Assembly: GCF_000764645.1 (NCBI RefSeq)
Contig: NZ_JRGK01000056.1
Location: 1 to 41,522, forward strand
DNA: 41,522 nt
Direction of reading: 5' to 3'
Source: Aeromonas finlandensis
GTDB taxonomy: Bacteria; Pseudomonadota; Gammaproteobacteria; Enterobacterales; Aeromonadaceae
Numbering within the stretch: position 1 is the stretch's first letter; every line of letters starts with the position of its first letter. Of this stretch, positions 24,782 to 33,614 are shown piece by piece. Position numbers and translations under genes: made by a program. The notes under the pieces are model-generated. The model saw only the letters and a program-made list of their open reading frames with translations, searched no databases and was not told where the DNA came from.

Positions 24782-27205
24782 TCAGAGCTGGTTGCCCGCC
24801 TGAATGGTGCGGCGGATCTTGTTGCTCAGCAGCGGCACTATGTTGTCGGCCAGCGCCTGGAAGCGGCCGAGATCCGGCTTGCACTCGGGGGAGAGGTAAC
24901 CCTCTTTGCGCAAGGTGTGGATCAGGGTGCTGAACAGCTTCTGGTCGAAGAACTCGGGGGCGTTGATGCCGTGCAGGGTGCCAAGGCGCTCTGCCATCAT
25001 CAGGCCGTCCGCTTCCAGCTGCTCCGCCTCGATATGGGGCTGGGCCAGCACCCGGGTCAGCACGATGGCGTAGCGTTGCAGGGTCTCCTGAATGCTCTCA
25101 GCCAGCAGCAGCAGGCGCATCTGGTTGGCCGGATTGACCCAGTAGCCGTCATCGCGGGTCTCGATCAGTTGCTGGGTTTGCAGCGCGTCGAGCAGGCTGT
25201 CGACCAGCGCCGGCAGCTCCTCCTCTTCATAACGCAGGAACAGCTCGGTCTTGAGCAGCGGATAGATGTCGATGCAACGGGCCATGATCTCGCTGCGGGA
25301 GATCCCTTCGCACCGTTCGATCAATGCCGCCACCAGAGAGGGCATGGCGAACAGGTGGAGGATGTTGTTGCGGTAGTAGGTCAGCAGGATCGCCTGATAG
25401 CGGTCGAGACTGATGATCTGCCCCAACTTGTCCTCGCTCACCTCGAACTTGTTGAGCTCCATCGCCTGATCCAGCAGGGTCTTGGCATCCTCATCCGGAA
25501 TGGTGCTCTGCGGGCTGTAAGGCACCGCTTTGAGCAGATCCAGATAGGTGTTGAGCTGGGCCTGCAATTCGTCGCGGGTCAGGGCGTGGCGCTCGGCGGC
25601 CAGCAGCGCCAGCGCGCTCAGGGTCAGGCCGTTGACGGCGGCAGCGCCGTTGATGCGGGTCATCAGCAGTTCGGCCAGATTGTTGACGGTGCCCGCCATC
25701 CACTCCGGACGCTCCTCTTCCCCGATGTGCTTTTTCCAGTCGGGGATGTGTTCGCTCAGGTAGCTGTTGAGAGTCAGCGGCTCGCCGAAGTTGACGAAAC
25801 CACGGCCGTAGTTGCGCAGCTTGCGCAGGATGCCGAGCACCTGCAGGAAGCTCTCTTTCTCCTTGCGGCTCCCTTTGAGCTCGTTGTGGTAGGTGTTCAC
25901 CTCCATCACGTGCTCGTAGCCCAGATAGACCGGCACCAGAGTGACCGGCCTGTCCAGCCCGCGCATCATCGCCTGCAGGGTCATCGCCAGCATGCCGGTC
26001 TTGGGCGGCAGCAGACGGCCGGTACGGGAGCGACCACCTTCGGTGAAGAACTCTACCGAGTAACCCTTGGCAAACAGCAGGTTGAGGTATTCACGAAATA
26101 CCGTGCTGTAGAGCGGGTTTCCCTTGAAGGTGCGGCGAATGAAGAAGGCGCCGCCGTGGCGGAAAATCGGGCCCGCCGGCCAGAAGTTGAGGTTGATGCC
26201 TGCCGCGATATGGGGCGGCACCATCCCCTGGTGGTAGATGACGTAGGAGAGCAGCAGGTAGTCCATGTGGCTGCGGTGGCAGGGGACGTAGACGATCTCG
26301 TGCCCTTCCTGCGCCAGCTGGCGTACCTTCTCGGCGCCATTGACCGACAAACCGCGGTAGAGCTTGTTCCACAGCCAGCCGAGGAAGCTCTCGCCAAGGC
26401 GGATCAGCCGGTAGGAGAAGTTGGAGGCGATCTCGTCCATGTAGCCATGGGCGCGCTTTTGCGCCTTCTCGAGGCTGATCCCCTCGCGCTGGGCCTCCTC
26501 TTCGATCGCCTGCTGGATCACCCTGGAGTCGAGCAGCTGCTTGAACAGCAGGTTGCGGTTCGGCAGTTTCGGGCCAGTGGCGGCCAGTTGCTGACGGCTG
26601 AAGTGGGTGCGAGCGACCCGCGCCAGCTTGTGGGCGATCGCCTCGTCGGTGCCGTGCTTGTCGGCCATGTAGCGCAGGGAGAGCGGCGGCGAGAAACGCA
26701 CCAGATTCTCGCGTCCCTTGAGGATCACGATGAGCGCCTTCTTCAGCCGGTTCGGCGCCAGGCTGCTGATGATGTTGAGACCGGAGGCCTCCTCGCCCTC
26801 CCGACCCGGAGCGCGGCCCCAGAACAGGGTGACGGGCACTACCTGGATATCCAGCTCGGGATCCTGCTTGTGCAGATCCAGCAGCTGGTGGAACTCCTGC
26901 AGGAAGGGCAGCGGCTTGCTGCGTTTGCCAAACAGGGGAGGCGGACGATCCAGACAGACATAGCGCGGCAGCAGCTGGCCGTTAAGTTCCAGCGGCGTGA
27001 AGGGGCCGGGCAGACCGAGATCCTCGCAGCACTGCTGCAAGGTCATCAGGTCGGTGATCGAACTGGTTTTCAGGGCATAGACGATGGGTCTGGCCGGATC
27101 CAGATTGAGTTCTGTGATGGGATTTTCCGGCAGGCTCTTGTGATTGACCAAGCCGCTGACCGGCCATTGCAAGATGGCTCTGGAAATCTTCTGTCCTAGG
27201 GACAT
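24782..27205 (-). CDS. plsB: glycerol-3-phosphate 1-O-acyltransferase
   Basis: Membrane-associated enzyme that acylates glycerol 3-phosphate at position 1, starting phospholipid synthesis. The 807-residue product equals E. coli PlsB in length. All four acyltransferase blocks are present: HRSHMDYLL with the catalytic His-x4-Asp (near residue 308), GGAFFIRRTF, FTEGGRSRTGRLLPPKTGML and VTLVPVYLGYEH. The ATG encoding MSLGQKISRAI has GGAGAG upstream; an in-frame start 12 codons earlier is less likely. It is divergent from lexA, as in many gammaproteobacteria; in E. coli dgkA lies between them, and here it does not. Confidence 0.97.
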   Translation of the reverse strand: MSLGQKISRAILQWPVSGLVNHKSLPENPITELNLDPARPIVYALKTSSITDLMTLQQCCEDLGLPGPFTPLELNGQLLPRYVCLDRPPPLFGKRSKPLPFLQEFHQLLDLHKQDPELDIQVVPVTLFWGRAPGREGEEASGLNIISSLAPNRLKKALIVILKGRENLVRFSPPLSLRYMADKHGTDEAIAHKLARVARTHFSRQQLAATGPKLPNRNLLFKQLLDSRVIQQAIEEEAQREGISLEKAQKRAHGYMDEIASNFSYRLIRLGESFLGWLWNKLYRGLSVNGAEKVRQLAQEGHEIVYVPCHRSHMDYLLLSYVIYHQGMVPPHIAAGINLNFWPAGPIFRHGGAFFIRRTFKGNPLYSTVFREYLNLLFAKGYSVEFFTEGGRSRTGRLLPPKTGMLAMTLQAMMRGLDRPVTLVPVYLGYEHVMEVNTYHNELKGSRKEKESFLQVLGILRKLRNYGRGFVNFGEPLTLNSYLSEHIPDWKKHIGEEERPEWMAGTVNNLAELLMTRINGAAAVNGLTLSALALLAAERHALTRDELQAQLNTYLDLLKAVPYSPQSTIPDEDAKTLLDQAMELNKFEVSEDKLGQIISLDRYQAILLTYYRNNILHLFAMPSLVAALIERCEGISRSEIMARCIDIYPLLKTELFLRYEEEELPALVDSLLDALQTQQLIETRDDGYWVNPANQMRLLLLAESIQETLQRYAIVLTRVLAQPHIEAEQLEADGLMMAERLGTLHGINAPEFFDQKLFSTLIHTLRKEGYLSPECKPDLGRFQALADNIVPLLSNKIRRTIQAGNQL

Positions 27206-27345
27206 GTGCGTCTGCTCTCCAAAAAAATGCGGCGTGAGCATAGCAAATTGGCAGCCCCTTGTCGCCGAGAGGTACGATGAGTCGGCTGCGCAGGATCAAA
27301 ACAGCAGTAAATGAGGGGTTGGTTGCGACAAATGTCAGCTGCGCC

Positions 27346-27398
27346 TTGCCTTGGCCACTGCACTGTATATACTGCCAGTGTGCTGTATAAAAAGACAG
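27346..27398 (+). promoter_or_regulatory. lexA promoter with two SOS boxes
   Basis: TTGCCT (27346-27351) and TATACT (27368-27373) are 16 bases apart. Two CTG-N10-CAG LexA boxes lie at 27363-27378 and 27383-27398, 20 bases apart. The -10 lies inside the first box, so LexA binding should block RNA polymerase. Two tandem boxes before lexA match the autoregulatory design known in E. coli. Confidence 0.93.
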
Positions 27399-27409
27399 GT
27401 GCCAATTCT

Positions 27410-28033
27410 ATGAAACCCCTTACCCCCCGCCAGGCCGAAGTGCTGGAGCTGATCAAGGTGAACATGAGCGAGACCGGCATGCCGCCGACTCGTGCCGAGA
27501 TTGCCCAGAAGCTTGGTTTCAAGTCGGCCAATGCGGCCGAAGAACATCTGAAGGCCCTGGCCAAAAAAGGGGTCATCGAGATCATGCCGGGCACGTCCCG
27601 CGGCATTCGCCTGTTGCTCGAAGAGGAAGAGGTGCTGGAAGAGAGCGGCCTGCCGCTCATCGGCAAGGTAGCCGCCGGCGAACCCATCCTGGCTCAGGAG
27701 CATATCGAGAGCCACTATCAGGTTGATCCCGCCCTGTTCCATCCGCGCGCAGATTTTCTGCTGCGGGTGCAGGGGATGAGCATGAAGAACATCGGCATTC
27801 TGGATGGCGATCTGCTGGCGGTGCACAAGACCCAGGAGGTGCGCAACGGTCAGGTGGTCGTTGCCCGTCTCGATGAGGATGTCACCGTCAAGCGCTTCCA
27901 GCGCAAGGGCAGTCAGGTATGGCTGTTGCCGGAAAATGAAGAGCTCGCCCCCATCGAGGTGGATCTCTCCTGCCAGCAGCTCACCATCGAAGGGCTGGCG
28001 GTCGGGGTGATCCGCAACGCCGACTGGATGTAA
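27410..28033 (+). CDS. lexA: SOS-response repressor and autopeptidase LexA
   Basis: Represses SOS genes and self-cleaves when bound to RecA filaments. The 207-residue product has a winged-helix N-terminal domain ([15 protein letters not shown]; recognition region [20 protein letters not shown]). The cleavage bond is at Ala89-Gly90 (KVAAGEP), and the Ser124/Lys161 dyad lies in [13 protein letters not shown] and DEDVTVKRF. These positions are five residues later than in E. coli. The ATG is the first in frame after the SOS boxes. dinF, the usual operon partner, is displaced about 1.5 kb downstream. Confidence 0.98.
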   Translation: MKPLTPRQAEVLELIKVNMSETGMPPTRAEIAQKLGFKSANAAEEHLKALAKKGVIEIMPGTSRGIRLLLEEEEVLEESGLPLIGKVAAGEPILAQEHIESHYQVDPALFHPRADFLLRVQGMSMKNIGILDGDLLAVHKTQEVRNGQVVVARLDEDVTVKRFQRKGSQVWLLPENEELAPIEVDLSCQQLTIEGLAVGVIRNADWM

Positions 28034-28058
28034 TCATCCCCGCCAACTGCGTATGCCA

Positions 28059-28090
28059 CACGGCCTCCTTCGGGAGGCCGTGCTGTTTCT
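28059..28090 (+). terminator. lexA terminator (weak T-run)
   Basis: A perfect 10-bp stem (CACGGCCTCC with GGAGGCCGTG, loop TTCG) lies 26 bases after the lexA stop. It is followed only by CTGTTTCT, so termination may be incomplete. Confidence 0.65.
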
Positions 28091-28192
28091 GGTGCACTTT
28101 CCCTGTCATATCAAACAGATCATCGGCGACGGCATTTTTGTCCTGCGCGACCGGCTACCAATCATCCATTTCAGATATATGCTCAGATCTGT

Positions 28193-28426
28193 GCCCTGTC
28201 GCCGAGACGGGGCTTGGTGCCTCCCCCGGGCAACAGTAATGAGCCGTGATGGGAGGGCCGGTAACAACGAGAATCGGGCAGTACACCTTCACGGGATATG
28301 AAGGGGGAGTGGGGAGATCCCGAGCCTGGTCTGGCGGAGGGACCACTCGTAGTGGTTGCAGATAGTCGTGACGGGCCTGTTCCCAGTTCAGGCCGACGAA
28401 GCAACATGACCTGTCGGTCAAGGAGG
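28193..28426 (+). other. hairpin-rich region, possible structured leader RNA
   Basis: The 350 bases after the lexA terminator hold no convincing gene but many short stems on the plus strand: 28193-28200 with 28206-28213 (8 pairs, one G-U); CCTTCA/TGAAGG 28286-28304; ACCACT/AGTGGT 28342-28356; GGCCTG/CAGGCC 28374-28394; and GACC/GGTC 28408-28419. The last abuts a perfect AAGGAGG ribosome site (28420-28426). CCAGTTC at 28383-28389 can alternatively pair with GGACTGG at 28425-28431, overlapping that site. A regulated leader is inference; G+C-rich DNA gives chance hairpins. A TATATG string lies near 28177. Confidence 0.35.
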
Positions 28427-28432
28427 ACTGGT

Positions 28433-28729
28433 ATGGCATCAAGATCGCCATGGGATTCAGAGGCGGCGGCGCCAGCGGAATCGTCAATCACCCGTTTTGT
28501 CAAAGGTAGCCGGATGACCTGGTTCTACGGTCTCTGGTTGCACCACAGGGGATCGCACTGGACGCTCTGGCTGGGATGTCCGAAAGAGAAGGTGGTGCGT
28601 CTGGTGCTGCTGTTCAAGCGGGGCTATGGCGATCGCCAGGGGGAAGAGGGCAGGCTGGCCCCCGTCATTCCCATCGGCGTACGGACCATCGGAAAAATGT
28701 TGCAGCAGGGGCGCAACGCTCGCCCCTGA
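28433..28729 (+). CDS. 98-residue orphan ORF of unknown function
   Basis: No family recognised. It is supported by a perfect AAGGAGG six bases before the ATG and by a strong terminator 30 bases after the stop. The product begins MASRSPWDSEAAAPAESS (low-complexity). A tryptophan-rich middle (MTWFYGLWLHHRGSHWTLWLG) and a basic C-terminal half with VPVIPIG-like hydrophobic segments follow. It has no signal peptide. Codon choice in the first 25 codons (TCA, AGA) is less biased than in neighbours, while the rest looks more native. It may be a genuine small gene, a decayed gene or a chance ORF. An internal ATG at 28514 is an alternative start. Confidence 0.45.
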   Translation: MASRSPWDSEAAAPAESSITRFVKGSRMTWFYGLWLHHRGSHWTLWLGCPKEKVVRLVLLFKRGYGDRQGEEGRLAPVIPIGVRTIGKMLQQGRNARP

Positions 28730-28757
28730 GGATAAGAGGCAAACAAATCCACCCATA

Positions 28758-28786
28758 AACCGGCACCCGAGGGGGCCGGTTTTTTT
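28758..28786 (+). terminator. terminator after the 98-residue ORF
   Basis: A seven-pair stem, AACCGGC with GCCGGTT, is extended by an inner C/G stretch and followed by seven Ts. It indicates a plus-strand transcript ending here. Confidence 0.88.
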
Positions 28787-28938
28787 ATGACCGACACTGG
28801 CGATCAATTGTGCCAAATGGTCGACTCCTGACAGGGGCTGCACAAGGTTGACCCACCTTGGTGGCTCGCTGGGGTACAATGTCCCCTCTGGTTTGGCCAT
28901 CGCAGGCCATTTGCATTGAACTGAAAGGGTCTCTTGTG

Positions 28939-29565
28939 ATGATGAAGCTTCGCTATCCCCTGCTTTTTCTACTGCTGACAAGCTGCCTGATCGTCGCGTT
29001 CTACGCTACGAAGCCAGAGCAGCCGGAGCAGGCCGACTACTACCCGGCCGGGCGGGATATCAATAACTTCGCATTTACTGATGCAAATAATCAGCCGTTT
29101 ACTCCCGCTAATCTGAAGGGGCACTGGACCTTTCTGTTCGTCGGCTACACCTTCTGCCCCGATATCTGCCCCACCACGTTGGCAGATATGCGCTCCGTCT
29201 ATGATCAGCTGAAGAAGATGGCACCCAATAGCCAGGTGGTGTTTATCTCGGCGGATCCCCAGCGTGACGATATTCCCCGTCTCAAGACCTACACCGCCTT
29301 CTTCAATCCCGAGTTCAAGGCGGCCACAGCCCCCCACGACAAGCTGTTCCCGTTCGTGCGCAATCTGGGGTTGGTCTACTCCATCGCCAATGAGGGGGAG
29401 AAGGATTACCTGATCGATCACTCCGCCTCCATCGTGCTCATCAATCCCAAGGGCAAGCTGCAGGGGGTGTTCCGCCCGCAGGTGGCACCGGATCAGGTGC
29501 CGCGGGTGCAGATGGCCACCATGCTCTCTGACTTCTCCCGCATCCTGAAGCTGACAGGCCACTGA
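28939..29565 (+). CDS. SCO1/SenC family copper-chaperone/thioredoxin-like protein
   Basis: Membrane-anchored periplasmic protein of the SCO family, which delivers copper to cytochrome oxidase or acts as a thiol reductase. The 208-residue product has one N-terminal anchor (LLFLLLTSCLIVAFYA), the CxxxC copper/redox motif in GYTFCPDICPTTL and the distal histidine in YLIDHSASIVLI. All three metal ligands are present. Start codons GTG, ATG, ATG are consecutive; the first ATG with AAAGGG nine bases upstream is reported. dinF follows after two bases. No cytochrome oxidase gene is nearby. Confidence 0.92.
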   Translation: MMKLRYPLLFLLLTSCLIVAFYATKPEQPEQADYYPAGRDINNFAFTDANNQPFTPANLKGHWTFLFVGYTFCPDICPTTLADMRSVYDQLKKMAPNSQVVFISADPQRDDIPRLKTYTAFFNPEFKAATAPHDKLFPFVRNLGLVYSIANEGEKDYLIDHSASIVLINPKGKLQGVFRPQVAPDQVPRVQMATMLSDFSRILKLTGH

Positions 29566-29567
29566 GA

Positions 29568-30929
29568 GTGACCCAATCTGTTGCCCTCTGGTGGCGGGAT
29601 CCCTCTCGCCACCGCGCTGTTTTTGCCCTCGCCCTGCCCATGGTTTTTTCCAATATCACCACTCCCTTGCTGGGGCTGGTGGACACCTGGGTGATCGGTC
29701 ATCTCGGTCAGGCCTGGTTTCTGGGGGGCGTCTCGGTCGGTGCGACCCTGATCAACCTCATCTTCTGGCTGCTCGGTTTCCTGCGGATGTCGACTACCGG
29801 ACTGACGGCGCAGGCACACGGCGCCGCCGACGGCCGCGCCCAGCTCGATACCCTGCTGCGGGCGCTGGGGCTGGCCATTGCCCTCGGGTTGGCGCTGCTG
29901 TTGTTGCTTTTCCCCCTGTTACCCCGGTTGATCGCCCTGAGTGGCGGCTCGGCCGAGGTGCAGCTCTATGCTGGCCAATACGTGGCGGTACGGATCTGGA
30001 GTGCCCCGGCGGCGCTCTGCAATCTGGTGATCATGGGGTGGTTGTTGGGGATGCAGGATGCTCGCAGCCCCATGGTGATGCTGATCCTCACCAATCTGGT
30101 CAATATGGCGCTCGATGCCCTGTTTGTGCTGGGGCTCGGCTGGCAGGTGCGGGGCGTGGCGGCGGCCTCGGTCATGGCGGACTACTGCGCGCTGGCCGCC
30201 GGGATCTGGCTGGTGCGGCGTCAGCTGGGGCAATTGGCGCCGACGGTGTGGCAGGATGGCTGGCAGCGCTGGCGGCAATTTGCGCCTATGGTGCGGTTGC
30301 TCGGCCTCAACCGCGATATCTTCCTGCGCTCCCTCTGTTTGCAGCTCTGCTTCGCTTTCATGACTCTGCAAGGGGCGCGGCTGGGGGATGTGGCGGTGGC
30401 CGCCAATGCGGTGCTGCTCAACTTCCTGATGCTCATCTCCTACGGACTCGATGGTTTCGCCTACGCGGTGGAGGCCATGGTGGGGCGAGCCATCGGTCAG
30501 CGGGATCGGCATAAACTGCGGGAGGCCATCGTGCTCAATCTGGGCTGGGCCGCGCTGATTGCAACCGCATTTACGTTGGGGTTCGCCCTGCTGGGCAGCT
30601 GGCTGGTGGGGCAGATCACCGACATTCCGGCGGTAGTTGCGGAGGCAAATCGTCAGCTTCCCTGGCTGATTGCCATGCCCTTGCTGGCGGTCTGGTGCTT
30701 CCTGCTGGACGGGGTGTTCATCGGGGCGACCCGGGCGCGGGAGATGCGCAACAGCATGTTGCTGGCCGCTTTTGGCGGCTTCTTCCCGGTCTGGTGGTTC
30801 TGTCAGTCGTGGGGCGTGGCCGCTTTATGGGCGGCGATGGCGGCACTGATGGTGGGGCGCGGTTTGTCGCTGGGGGTCACCTGCTGGCGGTTGGAGCGCA
30901 GCGGGCATCTGCTCGACGCCCGCCACTGA
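29568..30929 (+). CDS. dinF: MATE-family efflux transporter DinF
   Basis: Inner-membrane multidrug/toxin exporter of the MATE family. The 453-residue product has about 12 transmembrane helices and closely follows E. coli DinF (459): ALPMVFSNITTPLLGLVDTW, VIGHLGQ, FLRMSTTGLTAQAHGA, LNRDIFLRSLCLQLCFAF, YGLDGFAYAVEAMVG and CFLLDGVFIGATRAREMRNS. It starts with GTG two bases after the SCO stop, so it is translated from that transcript. In E. coli dinF is co-transcribed with lexA and SOS-induced; here the intervening terminators and no visible LexA box leave its SOS control uncertain. Confidence 0.95.
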   Translation: MTQSVALWWRDPSRHRAVFALALPMVFSNITTPLLGLVDTWVIGHLGQAWFLGGVSVGATLINLIFWLLGFLRMSTTGLTAQAHGAADGRAQLDTLLRALGLAIALGLALLLLLFPLLPRLIALSGGSAEVQLYAGQYVAVRIWSAPAALCNLVIMGWLLGMQDARSPMVMLILTNLVNMALDALFVLGLGWQVRGVAAASVMADYCALAAGIWLVRRQLGQLAPTVWQDGWQRWRQFAPMVRLLGLNRDIFLRSLCLQLCFAFMTLQGARLGDVAVAANAVLLNFLMLISYGLDGFAYAVEAMVGRAIGQRDRHKLREAIVLNLGWAALIATAFTLGFALLGSWLVGQITDIPAVVAEANRQLPWLIAMPLLAVWCFLLDGVFIGATRAREMRNSMLLAAFGGFFPVWWFCQSWGVAALWAAMAALMVGRGLSLGVTCWRLERSGHLLDARH

Positions 30930-30942
30930 TCCGCGATGGCGC

Positions 30943-31407
30943 TTACATGGCGCCGTCGTAACCGAGCTGGCGCCAGCTCTCGTAGACGAACACCGACACC
31001 GCGTTGGAGAGGTTCATGCTGCGGCTCTGGGGCACCATCGGGATGCGCAGCCGCTGCTCGAACGGCAGGCTCTCGATGATCTCGATGGGCAGGCCACGAC
31101 TCTCCGGGCCAAACAGCAGGGCGTCGCCAAGGGCATACTGGGCCGCCGAGTGCGCGGTGCGGCCCTTGGTGGTGCAGGCGAACACCCGCTTGGGTGCCAC
31201 GGCTGCCAGAAAGGCCTCATAGCTTGGCCAGCGCTTCACCTCGGCAAACTCGTGATAGTCGAGTCCCGCCCGCTTTACCCGCTTGTCATCCCACTCAAAT
31301 CCCAGCGGCTCGATCAGATGGAGCCGATAACCGGTATTGGCGCAGAGCCGGATGATATTGCCGGTATTGGGCGGAATTTCCGGCTGGTAGAGGACGATAT
31401 CGAGCAT
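30943..31407 (-). CDS. trmL: tRNA (cytidine/uridine-2'-O)-methyltransferase TrmL
   Basis: SPOUT-class enzyme that methylates the ribose of the wobble nucleotide in certain leucine tRNAs. The 154-residue product starts [20 protein letters not shown], then has [31 protein letters not shown] and the knotted SAM-binding tail [22 protein letters not shown]. Length matches E. coli TrmL (157). AGGA precedes the ATG; five upstream codons in the open frame are not needed. It is convergent with dinF. Confidence 0.96.
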   Translation of the reverse strand: MLDIVLYQPEIPPNTGNIIRLCANTGYRLHLIEPLGFEWDDKRVKRAGLDYHEFAEVKRWPSYEAFLAAVAPKRVFACTTKGRTAHSAAQYALGDALLFGPESRGLPIEIIESLPFEQRLRIPMVPQSRSMNLSNAVSVFVYESWRQLGYDGAM

Positions 31408-31481
31408 GACGAGTTCCTGCAAAGAGATGTAAAGCCAAGAAGGGGCGCCAGCATACCCAGCGCCCGTCCGGATGAAAAGGA

Positions 31482-32852
31482 TCAGGCGATGGGCAAGCGG
31501 ATGGTGATGGTCAGCCCGGTCGGGTGATTGTTGCTGGCCGCAATGGTGCCGCCGTGGCGCTGGATCGCCTCCGAGGCGATGGCCAGCCCCAGCCCGGTGC
31601 CGCCAGTCTTGGCGTTGCGGGCGTCATCGACCCGGAAGAAGGGCTGGAACAGCAGCGCCTGCTGCTCGTCAGGCACACCGGGGCCGTCATCCCGAATGGT
31701 CATAACCCACTCCAACCCTTCCCGATACCAGTCCACCTTGATGAACTCGCGGGCATATTTGAGGGCGTTGCGCAGGGGGTTCTCCACTGCCCGGGCCAGC
31801 AGCTCGGGCCACATCTGGATCGACTCGGCGGGCAGCGGCGGCAGTCTGAGCTGCTTGCCGCTCTGGTTTGCCTCGAACATGGCATCTTCCAGGATGGGTT
31901 CCAGCAGCTCAGCCAGCGGTTGCACCACCGGCGCCTCCACATGTTGCTGTACCCGCGACAGATCGAGCAGATCGCCGATCAGCTTGTCCAGCCGCCCAAT
32001 CTCCGATTCGATCCGCGCCAGCTCGGCGCTGTCTCCCTGCTTGCGACGGATCAGCGCCTGCGCCAGCTGCATCCGGGTGAGGGGGCTGCGCAGCTCGTGG
32101 GAGATATCCGAGAGCAGCTGTTTCTGCTTCTGGATCATGTTTTTGAGCGTGTCCACCATGCGGCTGACGTTATCCGCCAGCTGGCCGATCTCATCCCCCC
32201 GTCCCAGGTTGGGGATCTGCACCTCCAGATTGCCGGCCGCCAGCTGGGAGACCGACTTCTGCAGTTGCAGGATGGGACGGGTCAGCCGCCAGGCGAGCAG
32301 CAGACAGAGCGGGGTGCTGACCAGCATCGAGATGCCCAGAATGCGGATCGGGTGATCCAGCACCTGAATAAACAGGAACAGGTAGGGGTTCTCGGCATTG
32401 AGGCCGAAATAGACGTGGTAGCGGTGGCCGTGGTGCTCCATCAGGAAGGGGCCGGCGATCGCCTTGCGATCCTCGTTGCCCAGCATGGGGTTGGCTGGGT
32501 CGTCAGCATCCACCATAAAGCGCACCACGAACTTGCGCGGATGGGTGGTGGACTGGATCTGCCCCTTCTCGTCGCGCAGGTAGACATTGTCCACTGGCAG
32601 CATGGCGATATTGTCCATCGCCTTGGCCAGATCGAAATCCTGCTCCGGGTCGGCGGCATTGAGCAGGGTCTCGACATTGTTTTGCATCCGGGCTGCCTCA
32701 TGGGTCGGCAACGGGATCTGGTTGCGAGGGTCCAGGGTCGGCAGGCTGATCACGGCGGCCAGCATCACCAGCAGCATGAACCAGAACCAGAGGAAGATGT
32801 GGGTCGATATCCCGTTGAGGGAACTGGCGCTCTTTACTCTTGCTCTAGCCAC
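31482..32852 (-). CDS. cpxA: envelope-stress sensor histidine kinase CpxA
   Basis: Inner-membrane kinase/phosphatase that senses envelope protein misfolding and controls CpxR. Order: transmembrane helix near residues 17-36, periplasmic domain, second helix ([15 protein letters not shown]), HAMP domain, dimerisation segment with the phosphorylated histidine ([15 protein letters not shown]), and ATPase domain ([26 protein letters not shown]). No ATG, GTG or TTG exists between the cpxR stop and the homologous region, so the start is taken as GTG at 32852. This overlaps cpxR by 19 bases, giving 456 residues (E. coli 457). Confidence 0.92.
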   Translation of the reverse strand: MARARVKSASSLNGISTHIFLWFWFMLLVMLAAVISLPTLDPRNQIPLPTHEAARMQNNVETLLNAADPEQDFDLAKAMDNIAMLPVDNVYLRDEKGQIQSTTHPRKFVVRFMVDADDPANPMLGNEDRKAIAGPFLMEHHGHRYHVYFGLNAENPYLFLFIQVLDHPIRILGISMLVSTPLCLLLAWRLTRPILQLQKSVSQLAAGNLEVQIPNLGRGDEIGQLADNVSRMVDTLKNMIQKQKQLLSDISHELRSPLTRMQLAQALIRRKQGDSAELARIESEIGRLDKLIGDLLDLSRVQQHVEAPVVQPLAELLEPILEDAMFEANQSGKQLRLPPLPAESIQMWPELLARAVENPLRNALKYAREFIKVDWYREGLEWVMTIRDDGPGVPDEQQALLFQPFFRVDDARNAKTGGTGLGLAIASEAIQRHGGTIAASNNHPTGLTITIRLPIA

Positions 32853-33529
32853 AGGTAGCCGCGCCCCCGTACGGTTTTGAAGCGGGGCTGGCCATCGATG
32901 CGCTCCGGCAGCTTCTTGCGCAGGTTGCTCAGGTGCATGTCGATGGCCCGATCGAAGGGTTCCAGTTTCTTGCCCAGTACCTGCTCGGAGAGGTGGCTCT
33001 TGCTGACGATCTGGCCGGGATTGCGCAGCAGGCACTCCAGCAGTCCGAATTCGGTGGCGGTCAGCTCCAGCAGCTGTTCGCCGCAGCGGGCCTGCTGCAG
33101 GCCGGGTTGCAGTACGATGTCCATAAAGTGCACTTCGTCGGAGGAGTTGCCACGCTGGGGCGGGGCGCTCTGGGTGCGGCGCAGGATGGCGCGCACGCGG
33201 GCCAGCAGCTCCCGATCATCGAACGGTTTGGCCAGATAGTCGTCGGCGCCCGCCTCCAGACCGTTGACCCGATCCTGACTGTCACCGCGGGCGGTCAGCA
33301 TCAGCACCGGGGTGTCGTGGGTCTTGCGCAGCTTGGTCAGCATGGCAAAGCCGTTGAGCTTGGGCATCATCACATCGAGCAGCACCAGATCGACGCGCTG
33401 CTCCGCCAGTCGTTGCAGCCCCTCTTCACCATCCTCGGCGACCGTGACCTGAAATCCTTCCAGGGTCAGAATTTCGGTGAGCAGTTGGGTCAAGTCAAGA
33501 TCGTCGTCGACCAGGAGTATTCTGTTCAT
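32834..33529 (-). CDS. cpxR: envelope-stress response regulator CpxR
   Basis: OmpR-type transcription factor activated by CpxA. The 231-residue product has a receiver domain with the acidic pocket (LLVDDDLDL), phospho-accepting Asp52 (LVLLDVMMPKLNG) and KPFDDREL. A winged-helix output domain follows ([42 protein letters not shown]). Length matches E. coli CpxR (232). It is first in the cpxRA operon and divergent from fieF; the cpxP gene found at this position in E. coli is absent. Confidence 0.97.
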   Translation of the reverse strand: MNRILLVDDDLDLTQLLTEILTLEGFQVTVAEDGEEGLQRLAEQRVDLVLLDVMMPKLNGFAMLTKLRKTHDTPVLMLTARGDSQDRVNGLEAGADDYLAKPFDDRELLARVRAILRRTQSAPPQRGNSSDEVHFMDIVLQPGLQQARCGEQLLELTATEFGLLECLLRNPGQIVSKSHLSEQVLGKKLEPFDRAIDMHLSNLRKKLPERIDGQPRFKTVRGRGYLWLEQE

Positions 33530-33578
33530 CTGGAGTTATTCCGCAGATTTTCGCGCCAAACTGACGCCGGGGTCAGGG

Positions 33579-33584
33579 TATAAT
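33579..33584 (+). promoter_or_regulatory. -10 element upstream of fieF
   Basis: A perfect TATAAT lies 30 bases before the fieF start in the 85-base gap with cpxR. No good -35 is present at 16-18 bases, so the promoter may need an activator; CpxR is an obvious but untested candidate. Confidence 0.45.
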
Positions 33585-33614
33585 AAATTTTTCACCGTCA
33601 TAGGAAAGCCTGTT

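Noticed and set aside
24917..27199. A 760-codon open frame antisense to plsB
   Set aside because: It shadows a clearly functional 807-residue PlsB; the translation is low-complexity in Gly/Gln/Val/Arg with no domain.
28155..28487. Minus-strand 110-codon frame over the structured region
   Set aside because: It has no ribosome site, a proline/serine-rich random-looking composition and no family resemblance.
28433..28729. A decayed sulA gene downstream of lexA
   Set aside because: The string HWTLWL faintly recalls SulA and lexA-sulA pairs exist elsewhere. No further SulA-like sequence was found in any plus frame, and no SOS box lies upstream.
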